Source: Acestrorhynchus altus (taxonomy: Eukaryota > Chordata > Actinopteri > Characiformes > Acestrorhynchidae). Taken from it: DNA of 64,000 nt. Positions 24,679-36,529 of the stretch are shown piece after piece. Numbering within the stretch: position 1 is the first letter of the stretch; each line of letters begins with the position of its first letter. Made by a program: the position numbers and the translations under genes. The notes beneath the pieces are model-generated. The model saw only the letters and a program-made list of their open reading frames with translations, ran no database searches and was not told the DNA's origin. The stretch is from contig CM067518.1 in the NCBI GenBank assembly GCA_034509495.1, positions 8,951,642 through 9,015,641 on the forward strand, read 5' to 3'.

Positions 24679-25250
24679 CTTGTTCTTAATTCAAACACTA
24701 CATTGTTCTGAACACTAGTCATTGTCCTTCTTATTTACATGATATTCGGTATCTGCACTTATGAGTGAATCAACTTCATATCCTTCATCTGAGGAACATG
24801 CAAATTGTCCAACAGTATATTCTCAAATGTATCAAGCCAGTACCTTTTATGGTCAGCTGAGCACACTCAAAAGGACTCAGCTGAATGTGACTCAAGGTGT
24901 GTGCCAGACTAGACTACTGAGTCATACTCATTTAACACTGGGGACATTCATTTGTGTATATAGCAGACTCAAATCTCCAGACCCTTATCTGTATCATCCC
25001 TGACCACTGGTAATGAGTGATCCTGTGGTAAGAACACATGAAGGGAAGTAGTCGAGCTACTGATGCTCTGTTGAAGGGGGATCTGTTTGGACATGATGGT
25101 GGGAAAGAGCACCTAAACTGGTTCAAGCTCAGCTGATAAGGCTTAAGAATAACAGGCATTCAGCAAGAGGACCAGGAAACTGAATGTCTTGCTTTCTATC
25201 CTATTCAACAGCTCAGCCTATGACTATCATAAGAGTGTTTCCAACAAACC

Positions 25251-25294
25251 GGAAGGGAGGGAGGGAGGGAGAGAGAGAGAGAGAGAGAGAGAGA
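25251..25294. repeat. (GGGA)n-(GA)n microsatellite
   Basis: About four GGGA units run into about 13 GA units. Confidence 0.95.
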
Positions 25295-26106
25295 AATGAC
25301 TGAGAATGGGTGGGCGTGGACTATTCATGTATAAGTCTCTGAAAATATGAGTCACAAAATATCATAATGAATCATATTATCCACCAATATTCTGACCACC
25401 CCTTGTCTTTTACAAGATATGTTGGTGGTTTCCCTGCTACTTTTTCTGAATAGGGTTTTTATTTGGAGTCTTATGATCCCATTTCTCTGAGAAGCAGAAA
25501 TCAAAACACAACACCCACATTCTTACTCTCTTTGCTGTCAGCAGCCATTTGTCCACCACAGCAACAAAGTGCATGATACTGAAATAGTTCTCAGCTGGGG
25601 GCACTCATATTGCTATCACATGACTGCGATGGACTGCAGAGCACCATTTAACATTGCATTCTATATGACAACATATTTGACCATTCTCTTATCAAAACAG
25701 CTCCACTCAACTGATACTGTATGGAGAAAGCTGATATGGCAGGCCATGTGGTACATCAGTCTGGACACCAGAAATTTGTCTGGTGTTGTAGGCCTGGTGT
25801 TATTTGTCTGGTGTTATCTGGTGTTATATTCACTGTCCAAAATCTTTGGGATTTAGTAAATGAACCAACTTCTAGGTGAGGTCTCCCATCCTATGACCTA
25901 AGACCATGTGATTTTATCCAGCTGTGGTGAAAGAGTACTCGGGGAGAGACCCGTGTTCTACTTCCCCTGGCTTTTCTTTCAGATACTGTGAAAGTTGCTC
26001 CTTGTCTTGCCAGAGGTCTGGTTTACATTAGTAGATTTGGCACTGAGCCCCTGCAGCGATTCGCATGGCTGTCATTGCCCAGACTTCGGACGACCTCCAC
26101 AATGTC

Positions 26107-26162
26107 CAACACACACACACACATACACACACAAACATACAGACACCCACATATACACACAC
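26107..26162. repeat. Imperfect CA-rich microsatellite
   Basis: CA units interrupted by ATA and GACA. Confidence 0.85.
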
Positions 26163-29100
26163 CTTCACTCCCCTCCCCATTTCCAAACAGAATACTTAGG
26201 CTTCTGACCAGAGCCTGGAATATATGAGCAAGCTGTCGCTGGAGGTTTGGAGTGTGCACAGTTGCTAGGGTGGTGGAGAGTGAGTGTGGACGCGCTCTGT
26301 TGAAATACCACGTCATGCTCTGAGTGCATGTACTGAGTTGGAGCTGGGGAATTCTGGGAGGAGCCCCAAGAACTCTTTCACTGACGTTAGCTGAGACAAT
26401 GACCTCCGCCTCGAGCCCCAGCTGGATAAGAGAACTGAAAATAGTGGAGAAGGCTCTAAAAAGAATGGCAATAAAAGACAGTGAGGAACTAAGTGAATAA
26501 AATCATTCACAGAGCTTGTAGGCAATGTTCTGAAAACACTGCAGCCTGAAGTGAAAATGCCAGTAAGACCAGATCACACTGAATCAATATTCCCCAACAA
26601 ATACCAAGAATCCAAACATTGGTTTGGCATGCCAGGCCTATATGTAATTACTGGGAATCTCTAGAATGTTATTTCCCATTCACACAGATTCACCCTTTTA
26701 GATCTTTTTGTTGATATGTACTCTTTTAAATATAGGTTCTCAATCTGTTGTTTCATGTTTGACTTAAGCAAACATCTTTGGTGTGATACTTTATGGTAGG
26801 TAGATATTGTTTAAATTTTAAACATTTTTATGTTGGACCTCTGTGCTTTGGCCTTGATATCAGTTATCATTGGAATATCATCATATTCCCAGACATCAAT
26901 ATACTGCAGCTCAATGTGATGTAAGTCATCTGGGGTTAAAGCAAAGGTTCCCCACCCAAAGAGAACATCATTGCCACAGCAAAGAAAACTTCTCTACTCC
27001 ACCAAGTCTAAACCCACATCACCTCCCTGTCTCACATGTTCTTTGGAGTTCATAATGGTTGATCAATGGTTTGGCTGAAGGAGGCACCGGACAGCTTTGA
27101 TTCCCAGCACTTTGCTTTTTAAACACTGAACATTCCTTTGCCTGGCTTTGGCCCTGATTGCTTCCATCTTTCACAGTTGTGGTGGAAGCTGCGCTGACTG
27201 TGTTGAAAATGAATCCTGGGAAGGAGTGGGAGAGTGGATAGGAAAGTGAGGATTAGATCATCTCTTCTTGATCTTTGAAATAGAACTCTTTCTCACAGCT
27301 ACAAGTTCTGTGAAGAAGCAGATAAAAGCTAAGAATCCAGAGGCCATTTTCATTTGACTCTACAACTAAAGAATAAAAGGTTCACACTCCATTGAAATGT
27401 CCATAACATTAAATCTTTCAGTAAAAGAGGACTTTGATTCATACTATACATCCTAACAAAGACTTCTAATGGAAACTCAACAGGTGAGTGCTCCCTGTGA
27501 ACCACCTCCCCAGCCCCGGCCCCAAGCCCATTGCCTTAGCCCATTCTTCAGGTGTTTGTAGACACACACAACATTGTCTCTGAACCAGGTTTAGATTTAG
27601 ACAGTGATTCAAAAATTACCCTGAAGCTGTTCTTCCTCACTTAACAACAATGGGCCTCATTCAACAGTATCTTATTAAGACTTTTACCAACTAAAATCTG
27701 TTAAATCCATGTGTTTTTAAGCCATACAATTGATTACAGGCATGCTTTTATAATGATGGATCCCACTGTCCTCATATGTTAATCAAATCCAAAGTAAGAA
27801 AACATTGGTGAATGTCAGAATATTTGTGAAAATTACAACTGGTTTTTAAGAAGAAAGTTCTTCTTAACAAAAGTTGGTGAATAGGACCCTTTGCAAAATC
27901 ATGTTTTCATAGTTAACTTTCATACTTTTAGTCTCCAGAAAATTAGAAACATTCACTCATGATAGATATTATTTTCAGGAGATAGTAGACTTCTCAAATT
28001 TTCCTCATTTGAGATGTAATAATTAAAAATAATTAAATATTTGTTTTAATCTAGAGTGTAATCTATATATTGACAAGGATATTTACAATAATATGTTCTT
28101 CAGAATACTTGACAATAGTCCAAATAAAATAAAAGTTTAAAATGTCCATTTTTTAATTTTTTTTTTATGTATGTTTCAGTACTGTCCCTTTTTTTCTGAC
28201 AAAAGAAAAAGAGCAAACAGCCCCTTGCTTCTCATTTTCCTCTGTAACGCAATTGGCCCCACCCCACCTCCTGCACTGATCAGTGGAGTCTGCATGTTGA
28301 GCATGTACACATTGCCAGAGCAGTAAACATGCACTGGAAGATTCCTTTGGCATTTAAACTGGGAATTAATTCAGTTGGAAACAATTTTAGCTGTTTTCCA
28401 AGTTGGATTGCTTGCTGAAAATTCATCAGAATGAGGAGATCAGCTGCATTTTTTAGATAAAACTATCAGTTTTCATCTGTTACATTTCAAAGTGAAAGTG
28501 AGAAGGAAAATGATAACCATAATTGCCATGTTAACATGAATATGTATTGAAGCAGCATCAAACTTGACAGGAGGTGGCAGTTCATGTCAGCAAAGAAACA
28601 CAAAAAGCATTAGATTATGTTTGAGGTGACTGAACACAATATGTAAGGTTCAACAGAGTGCAAAAAGAGAATCCAGGAAACCTGGATATAACAGCCAAAA
28701 CAGCTAAAAAGGGAGAACCAGAAGGAAGCACTGACATGAGGGTTCCCATCTGTCCATTTTCAGCATAAGACAGCCCTGTCCTGTGAGAATGCTCCAAAGG
28801 AATTTCTCACTAATCACTGTCTTTTCCTGAAGTATTGGAATTACTCTCTCTAAGATTGTAATATTCTCTCTCCTTCTTTCCTGCCCAAAACGATAACCAT
28901 ATCACATCAGAAATGTTATTTAACTCCTAAAAAAGATCTGTGATCATTTAAAATATACATGAACATAGCAGTCCAATAGTCTTTCATTTCAATATTTCTT
29001 TCGATGTATGATTTCTATATAAATGTTAAATTCTTGAAGATGTTGATTAGTAGTATCTGACCTGAGGCACGTCACTGATTGTAACTATAAACTATTCATT

Positions 29101-29583
29101 AAAAAGGTCAAAATGTTTGACAGTTTGACAGTCAGCACCCCTCTGTTTCACTATCACAAACCTTAGTAAACATGTGAGCAGCAGCACAGTAACAACAACA
29201 TTCTAAGTGCTATGGTCATGAAGCAAAAAGTTAATGCACCTAGAGTTGTTTACTTTGTATCTATAATGAAAAATAATTACAAAAGCTTAACTCACCAATT
29301 TTAATTAGACTTAAAAATTGAAACATGATACATAATCCATGTGCATCTTTTACAGTGTGCATGCATGTGTGAATGAATTATTGACTATGGCCTAAGCCTT
29401 GAAAAAAGTCACATGACCTGACTCAAGTCTCACTCAAGTCACAAATTTAAGGACTTTAAAATTGATAAAACTTTGACAAAGTATACAAAATAGCATATTG
29501 CAAAAGAATTTGGTATCTGAGTCCTTGTTTCCAATTCAAACATTAATATTATATTAATATATTAATCCTCATTATTATAGCAG

Positions 29584-29903
29584 TATATCCCATCCATCCA
29601 TCCATTTTATGAACCGATTATTCCCGAATAGGGTCACGGGTGAGCCGGTGCCCAGCCGGCAACCCTGTGCGCAAGGGCAGGGAACAACCCTAGACAGGGC
29701 GCTAGTCCATCGTAGGGCATGCACACACACACACACATTCACACACTAAGGGCCACATTAGAGTCACCAATTCACCTACCATGCATGTCTTTGGACTGTG
29801 GGGAAACCGGAGTACCCAGAGGAAACCCACGCGAACACAGGGAGAACATGCAAACTCCACACAGAAACTTGCCAGGTCGCCCCGGGGATCGAACCCAGGC
29901 TAT
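29584..29903 (-). mobile_element. RTE-type LINE 3' end, minus strand
   Basis: Begins with CCATCCATCCATCC (the LINE's terminal tetramer repeat seen from the other strand), then AGGGTCACGGG, GGCGCTAGTCCATCG, CATGCATGTCTTTGGACTG, GGAAACCGGAGTACCC and GAACATGCAAACTCCACAC. This order is a very common teleost non-LTR retrotransposon 3' region. A short CA run sits inside. No coding sequence is included. Confidence 0.8.
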
Positions 29904-29999
29904 AGCAGTATATAGTAAACTAATTGGGTATTAAATAATTCTGATACTTTCTCATAATCAGTATTCAGTTGATGAGAAGTATGCAATAAAACAGTTGTG

Positions 30000-30570
30000 T
30001 GTTTATAGTAATGTGGTTTTCTTTGGTGTTGGCCCTGTGGTTGGCAATCAGGCCATTTCAGATCCTGCCGGGTATGGAGGCAGGGACAAAACCAACCCTC
30101 GAGATGACAAACTGGACTGAACTGGTGGCGGTGGGGAGGAAGATGGAAGGCACATGGAATCTGTAAGCAGCAAAGGAGGCATGTGAGTGAAAACTTTAAA
30201 GACTGGTGGGAACTATTGACTGTTAAGGAGAAGGGCGTGGCATTTGAGTCTTTCTGTAAAACTACAGCTAGCTTTCATGTTCATGGTTTGGGGCAGCTTT
30301 GCTGCAGCAGGGCCCAGAGAGCTCCCCATCATAGAAACCACTATGAAGAGGGTGCTTGAGGAAAATATAGGACCATTTGTACACAGACTGATGCTGAACC
30401 AACATAGTTGAAAGAATTACTCATGAAGAACTGGGAAAATCTTTCTTCCAGGCAATGTCAGAGACTGAGTGATGGTTGTAGGAAATATGTAATTACATTA
30501 TTTCAAAGGAAGAAAATCAGATATTAGGGCATATGGTGTCCTATTTTCTCCTCACAAGAAAAGGTGTTCA
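30000..30570 (+). mobile_element. Tc1-like element, internally deleted (family 4), copy 1
   Basis: A TGGTTTGGGGCAGCTTTGCT block (the MVWGCF-type motif), a CATCATAGAAACCACTATGAA block, then a jump to the C-terminal region (CTTTCTTCC, TGTCAGAGACTG) and a GTGTCCTA terminus-like phrase near 30538. The QDNDPKH motif is missing. The relative at 59330-59700 has the same gap. Outer boundaries are approximate. Confidence 0.65.
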
Positions 30571-31361
30571 TGGGATATACTAAGGCTTTCCACATAAATG
30601 CATATCTATTAGGCATTTGTGTGTTTGTAACTAAATCCCAAAGGACACTTTGTTAGACATATATTACACTGTTTGGGTAAACCTAGCTTTAGGCTCTTCA
30701 TATTTTTAACTGTACAGACCTGCTGCTGTCCACATTCAGCTGATATGACCTACATTGATCACTAGAAATCAGATTTCAGAGCTGATTGTGAGAGATTGTA
30801 GAGCCTCAATCTGTAATTACAGGAATCAGGGCAGGATTCAAGACTCACTGTCTAAAGCAATACAACCATCTTTCCTTCAATGAGCTCATGACATATAGCT
30901 GATTTAAATATTAATTAAATTATCATTTAAATATAAATGAGTTGCAATTGCAATGAGTTTTAATTTACATTAATGAAGAAGCTGGAGTTAAAGCATCCCA
31001 ATTTTGCATGACTTAGTCTTATAGCAGTAACTCAACTTGCTTGAATTTTACCACACTTACTCCCACCACTGCTGTGTGCACAGGTTTAGCCCTTCTGTCC
31101 TCATTGCCTCACTAGAAAAATATAGCTGGCTTAATGAGTCACTTACCTGGGGAGTCGGCACGAGACCCAGCTCAACTCACCCTACACAATGGCTGCCTCA
31201 GTATGTTGGCTGGAGAAGAAAGACTTCCCACAGTTGGGGGCAAAAGAACGATTTCCTCCCCCAAGCTACAAGCTTGCAGTCCAAGCTTCATCAGCAGCAT
31301 TCTCCCAGCTAGATTGCTAAGATCGGAAACAGATGCCCATTGATGGAGCAAGCTGGTTACT

Positions 31362-31403
<42 letters not shown>

Positions 31404-31899
31404 TGTGGAGTTCATGACTGTGTCCAGACAGGGGGTGAGTCTCCCACAGAAAAGACTGTAATGAATGTGAGACACACTGTGTCTGGGAATGAGAGAAAGG
31501 AAGAATGTATACAGTTGTTTGAATGTTGTCTGAATGTGTTTTCTCCACAAGGTCATGTGATAAGAGTTGACTGTGAAAACAAATATGGTGTGGACAGGAA
31601 TGAGTTTGCTTGTAATGTGTATGGAGATATTCCTTTATTTATGCACGTGTCAGTGGGTGTCCAGGTGAGAACAGAGAGGACAGAAACTAAAGATGAGAAC
31701 AGAGTATGTACCTGTCCTGGTTCAGGGCCCAAATGATTTCTTAAACCTACTAAATTAAAATGTCAGTTGAATCAGGTGTGCTTGAGAAGGAGCAGAAAGC
31801 TGTGCAGGAGTGTGATACTCCAGGACCAGAGTTGCCTATGCCTGGGCTTGTGCAAAGGAACTCCTAATTCTCTCTGTGTTTGCCTTCAGGGAACAAAAG
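30571..31899. other. Intergenic, nothing recognised apart from (CA)n
   Basis: Frames near 31037-31343 and 31461-31736 show no domain. Contains the microsatellite at 31364-31400. Confidence 0.45.
31364..31400. repeat. (CA)n microsatellite
   Basis: About 18 CA units. Confidence 0.97.
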
Positions 31900-32610
31900 T
31901 GCTTCCCTGACTGCAGCAGAAAGAAGATTTCACTCTTATGATTACTAAGGTCCTTCACAATCTTCCTGCTCTTGGTTCAGCACCGTTTGCTGCTGATTTC
32001 CTGCAGGTCAAGAAGCTTAGTCCAGAGCTGAATGCACCACTTTTTGGAGAGCCATCTGTCATTCTTGGGACTGTTCACAAACCAGGCAGTCATGTTCCCC
32101 ATCAGGATGCTTTTGATAGTGCATGTAAATGTGCATGTAAATTTACTGAAGTAAATGTGAGTGCGAGTAGCTTCAGTGTGCAGGAGCATACAAGAGTTAC
32201 AATGGCAGCATTGTTGCACCATCTGATGTTTACAATAACACACCACCTACCCTTGACTTACATTATTCCTCTGTCTTGTCCATGCAGTAAGCCAAGAGGT
32301 ACTCAGCCAGCTATACGGTGTGATCCGGTACGACTTGGTAAAGCGGGGAGATTGCAGTACTCTGAATGTCCCTCTGGAACTTGATCCTGGTCTGTAGCTC
32401 ATCAAGTTTGTTCTCTAGAAACTGGACATTGGCTAGTAGGATGCTAGGCAGAGGTGCTACTTGTGCTAAAGCCCTTAGACTGCTCCTAATGCAGGCTTGC
32501 TTTCCTTGGGGCAGCTGCTTCCCATCACCTCCTTTACCCTGCCTCAGGATTTCACTTGGCAAGCTTGGATCTGGAGTAAAACAGCAATGAAAGGTGAACC
32601 AAGGTGAAAA
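31900..32610 (-). mobile_element. Rex/CR1-like LINE, internally deleted, minus strand
   Basis: The minus strand carries two separated parts of one ORF2. At 32350-32610 is the start of the endonuclease domain, reading LPSILLANVQFLENKLDELQ, the standard opening of these LINE endonucleases. At 31930-32150 is the far C-terminal region: SILMGNMTAWFVN and, further on, LQEISSKRC with KSRKIVKD. The whole reverse transcriptase core is missing between them. The clade (Rex1/CR1-like) is inferred from recalled motifs. Confidence 0.75.
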
Positions 32611-33251
32611 GAAAAGAAAGTAAGTCAAAGAGGGAGAAATAAGGCAATAAGTAATTACATAAAGCAAAGTGTGGTTCAAGCAGTTATGACAACATCCAGT
32701 GTCACCTGATTATTGGATTCAATGTTTTCTATAGTACACATCAAACAAAAATTTTGAAATATGCTATAGAAAATCTACACCAGCCAGGTGAGATCATTTA
32801 GAAAACAAATCATGAAAAGTATCCCAACCCTATATAAAACATTGGTATTTATCTATCATCTGATGGCTGTGTTGTTGCCAGATGCACTGCAATACTGCAC
32901 ATTGTGTTCCACAAATACCAGCAAATTGTGTATGCAAATGTCAAATAACCTCTTAATAGGTTGAAGCTGAAAATAGGATAATCTATTTTAGTGACCCAAA
33001 ACTTACCTGAAAGCCAACTATGACCTAAAGAGACACAAACTAAAGCATATGGCATGGCCTCACAGTCCCATATGCCATATTCCAAACGTCAAGGAAAGTT
33101 TGTCGACAGACCTTAAGCAAGCTGTGTGTTTCAAAATGGCCAAAGAATACATGAGACATAAAGGCCTTCTCAAAAAAAGAGTGGGGGAAATTGTTAGTTA
33201 AAGATTTTAAACCTAAAGATTTTAATCTGGCTATAAACTCTATTTGCTGTG
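32611..33251. other. Intergenic, nothing recognised
   Basis: Spacer between the LINE remnant and the Tc1-like element. A minus-strand frame at 32849-33085 has no domain. Confidence 0.45.
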
Positions 33252-33299
33252 TAGTGCTGTGGCTTGAACTTTTCCATATTTTGTCACATTACAACCACA

Positions 33300-33302
<3 letters not shown>

Positions 33303-33367
<65 letters not shown>
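33303..33367. repeat. (TA)n expansion inside the left TIR
   Basis: About 32 TA units where the right terminal repeat has only a few bases (AAATATATTTATG), so the tract arose in the left copy after insertion or was gained with it. Confidence 0.97.
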
Positions 33368-33368
<1 letters not shown>

Positions 33369-33654
33369 CATTGGAATTTAATGTGAAAGACCAACACAAA
33401 GTGGTTTACAATTGTGAAGTGGAAATAAAATTATACATGAATCAAAACATTTTTTACAAATAAAAAACTGAAAAGTGTGGTGTGCAAAAGTATTCAGCCT
33501 GCATTTTCTCTGAGTGCAACCAATTGCATTCAAAAGTTGCCTGATGACTGCTAATGACAGTCCACCTGTGTGTAATCTAATCTCAGTACAAATACAGCTG
33601 CTCAGTGATGGCCTCAGAGGTTGGTTAAGAGAATATTGGGGAGTAAACAGCATT

Positions 33655-34608
33655 ATGAAGTCCAAAGAACACATGAGATAGGTCAGGAATAAGGTTGTGG
33701 CGAAGTTTAAAGCAGGCTTAGGCTATAAATAGATTTCCCAAGCTTTGAACATCTCACGGAGCACTGTTCAATCCAATATCCAAACAAGGAGAGCACTGAT
33801 CAGAGATGCAGCCAAGAGGCCCATGGCAACTCTGGACGAAATGCAGAGATCCACAGCTCAGGTGGGGGAATCTGTCGACAGGAAAATTATTAGTCGTGCA
33901 CTGCACAAATATGGTCTTTATGGAATGGCAAGAAGAAAGCAATTGTTACATGAAAACCATAAAAAGTCCCATTTGCAGTTTGCCAGAAGCCATGTTGGGG
34001 ACACAGCAAACACGTGGAACAAGGTGTTTTGGTCAGATGAGAACATAATTGAACTTTTTGGCCAAAATGCTATGTGTGGCGGAGAATTAACACTGCACAT
34101 CACTCTGAACACACCATCCCCACTGTCAAATAGGGTGGTGGCAGCATCATGCTCTGGGGCTGCTTCTCTTCAGCAGGGACAGGGAAGTTGGTCAGAGTTG
34201 ATGGGAAGATGGATGGAGCCAAATACAGGGCAATCTTGGAAGAAAACCTGTTGGAGTCTGCAAAAGACTTGAGGCTGGGGAGGAGGTTCACCTTCCAGCA
34301 GGACAACAACCCTAAACATAAAGCCAGGGCTACAATGGAATGGTTTAAAACAAAACATATTCATGTGTTAGAATGGCCCAAACTTACTGTCTAACTGTGT
34401 GTTAGACCTAAACCCAATCGAGAATTTGTGGCAAGATCTGAAAACTGCTGTTCACAAACACTCTCCATCTAATCTGACAGAGCTTGGGCTGTTTTGCAAA
34501 GAAGAATGGGCCAAATGTTCAGTCACTAGATGTGCAACGCTGGTGGAGAAATACCCTAAAAGACTTGTAGCTGTAATTGCAGCAAAAGGTGGTTCCACAA
34601 AGTATTGA
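33655..34608 (+). pseudogene. Tc1 transposase pseudogene (family 5)
   Basis: The start codon at 33655 is followed after eight codons by TAG, and a second TAG lies near 33730. About 20 residues of the DNA-binding region are deleted after STVQ. A long open stretch follows (RRALIRDAAKRPM to KVFWSDENIIELFG), with the first catalytic Asp codon at 34036-34038. A frameshift near 34070 leads to the second, FTFQQDNNPKH with Asp at 34302-34304. After an insertion near 34385-34405 comes LNPIENLWQDL, with Glu at 34420-34422. The gene ends GGSTKY with TGA at 34606-34608. All three catalytic residues survive, but in different frames. Confidence 0.92.
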
Positions 34609-34784
34609 CTTTTGCACACCACACTTTTCAGTTTTTTTATTTGTAAATAATGTTTTGAATCATGTATAATTTTCTTTCCACTTCACAATTGTAAACCACT
34701 TTGTGTTGGTCTTTCACATTAAATTCCAATGAAATATATTTATGTTTGTGGTTGTAATGTGACAAAATATGGAAAGCCACTGTA

Positions 34785-35279
34785 TGTAAGCTGTAGGCTG
34801 ATCTTGTCAGGCAACATACCATTAAAAATAACTGTACAAACACTACCATGATTGTAATAACCTACTGCATTACTGCTACACATAATTAATTTCATATCTG
34901 TGTCAGTGTTTCTGCAATGATTCGAATGTGTGTCAAATGTTGTGTGTCAAATGATTTGCAATAAAGTATACAATTACACACAGAGACCTAAAAAAAAAAC
35001 TCCTTTTGTTATTCATAATAATTAAGTGTTTGATTAGCAAGGTCAGTGTTTTTTCACTATGCTCCGTGTATTTTAGCTGATATGCTTTCCAGAAGTTTCT
35101 GGTCCTGTGAGTATCTTTGTATAGGTGTGGGTTGTGATGCATCATGACTTGAGAGACATGAGCATAGTGAGAAATGTCAGATTACCCAGGAGAAAATTAG
35201 TAGGTTCCTTATGAGGTCATGTGATATTTCTGAAATGTGTTCTCAGCATGGGAAAAAACATGCATGTGTGGCCTCTTGT
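34785..35279. other. Intergenic spacer, nothing recognised
   Basis: AT-rich spacer between two Tc1-like elements. Confidence 0.45.
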
Positions 35280-35905
35280 ACACATATACACCTTTTAATT
35301 TGAACCTCTTGGTGAGAAATCATTGATCATTAGACATGCCTCCACAAACCACTTGATTTCGCCCAGTTAATAGACTTTGAGCCTCCTGGGCAGAGAGAAA
35401 CAGTTGTTGGTTGTTTCAACAAATGTTCAAGCTGATCTGACTGAGCCACCATTACATTCATTTGTACAAGTGTTGTGAACAAAACAGTCATTTGTTTAAG
35501 AATGAATCCAGGTTCTGTTTGGGGTTCGATGACAGTCAAGTGTAAATATGGAGGCCTCTTGGTGAGGCAGGATAATGTTCACCCACACACAGCAAGAATT
35601 TCCTAGGAATTTCAACACTTCCTTGGCCTGCCTGATCACCAGATTTATCACCAAAACGAGCATTTATATGATGAGATGGGGTACCATGAATAGTGTGTGT
35701 TAAGAGCTAGAGGTCATTTGAATTCATTGTTCCAAATGATCACAAGCATCCAAGCCCTGAGGCACAAAATTAATGCTACCTGCATAATTCTTCACAGTTC
35801 ACAGTTGGTGTGCAGTTCCACTTTTGCTGCATCGATCAACTTTTCCTGTCTATCAGCAATGGGAGGCATTCCTGCTCATATTTAGAATGGTGAAAGTGGA
35901 GGCCA
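35280..35905 (+). mobile_element. Tc1-like remnant (family 6)
   Basis: Plus-strand traces of a further Tc1 family: an N-terminal start ATGCCTCCACAAACC at 35336, then at 35571 codons reading DNVHPHTARIS (the second catalytic Asp region), then CTTCCTTGGCCTGCC and GATCACCAGATTTATCACCA (the WPARSPDLSP-type motif) with a +1 shift before the glutamate. About 20 bases are missing between. No terminal repeats are recognised, so edges are approximate. Confidence 0.7.
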
Positions 35906-36529
35906 GGGTAGGCAAGATATGGATACACATACCTACAAGAAGAGAGAGGTCCTTCTTGGTAGGTGGGTAACATGGACCTTTTAGCTGATTCACAGTAGTA
36001 GGTCAACAATGTTTTGTCCTTTTTGTGAGTGTTTGTGATAGATAGTCACAACTGACAATGAAGTACATATCAGAGGGAGAAGGGCAGACTTTTCTCATGT
36101 TAGCCAGTGAAGCTTTCACCAGAGAAAGGCAGAGTTCACCTTTTAGAGTGTTATGGTAAGGTTAATTGTATGATAACGTTACATTAACTTTAGATTACTT
36201 TCAGATTAAATATATTATTATGGTTAGGGTTTGAAAATTAGTTATGTTTAATTTTTTTAGGTTGGGTTAAATAGGTTAGGTTTAGGTTATAATGTTCACT
36301 TTGCAATAATCAAATGTTCACATCATTTGATTTCTGTATGTCTGGGCTGTTTCAGTAATTTGTGCGTATGCACAAGGCTTGACCTATATTTAATAAACAT
36401 TGTATTTATGCATGAATTCCTCTTTGGGACCTCATCTATACTAGTCATTTACATAATACGCTAAATAAAAAAATGTGTTATTAGTTTAGTAAGACTGTGT
36501 TTATGTATTATAGTGACTTTTATAATGAT
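35906..36529. other. Intergenic with degenerate TTAGGT-type repeats
   Basis: Between about 36225 and 36292 the phrases GGTTAGGG, GGTTGGGTTAAAT and AGGTTAGGTTTAGG recur, resembling a weak, decayed telomere-like or simple repeat. Nothing else is recognised. Confidence 0.4.

Larger units (their letters stand above)
24679..29583. other. Intergenic with microsatellites only
   Basis: About 4.9 kb without a recognised gene or transposon. It contains a GGGA/GA tract at 25251-25294 and imperfect CA repeats at 26107-26160. Short frames (for example 25569-25856, 26023-26316, 26870-27055) show no domain. Confidence 0.5.
33252..34784 (+). mobile_element. Tc1-like transposon with long TIRs, full length (family 5)
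   Basis: Both long terminal inverted repeats are present: left about 33254-33491 and right about 34610-34782, nearly identical once a TA expansion is set aside. Each reads from the outside inward through GGCTT, CCATATTTTGTCACATTACA, GAATTTAATGTGAAAGACC and TGTGGTGTGCAAAAG. The ends abut TA. This IR/DR-type layout of long repeats around a single transposase is known from fish Tc1 elements. The central gene is a pseudogene. Confidence 0.93.

Noticed and set aside
29880..29903. GGATCGAACCC, resembling a tRNA T-loop/B box
   Set aside because: It is part of the conserved LINE 3' tail and has no cloverleaf around it.
31938..32384. 148-codon plus-strand open frame
   Set aside because: It is antisense to the recognisable minus-strand LINE endonuclease and C-terminal sequence, so it is a shadow of a mobile element remnant.
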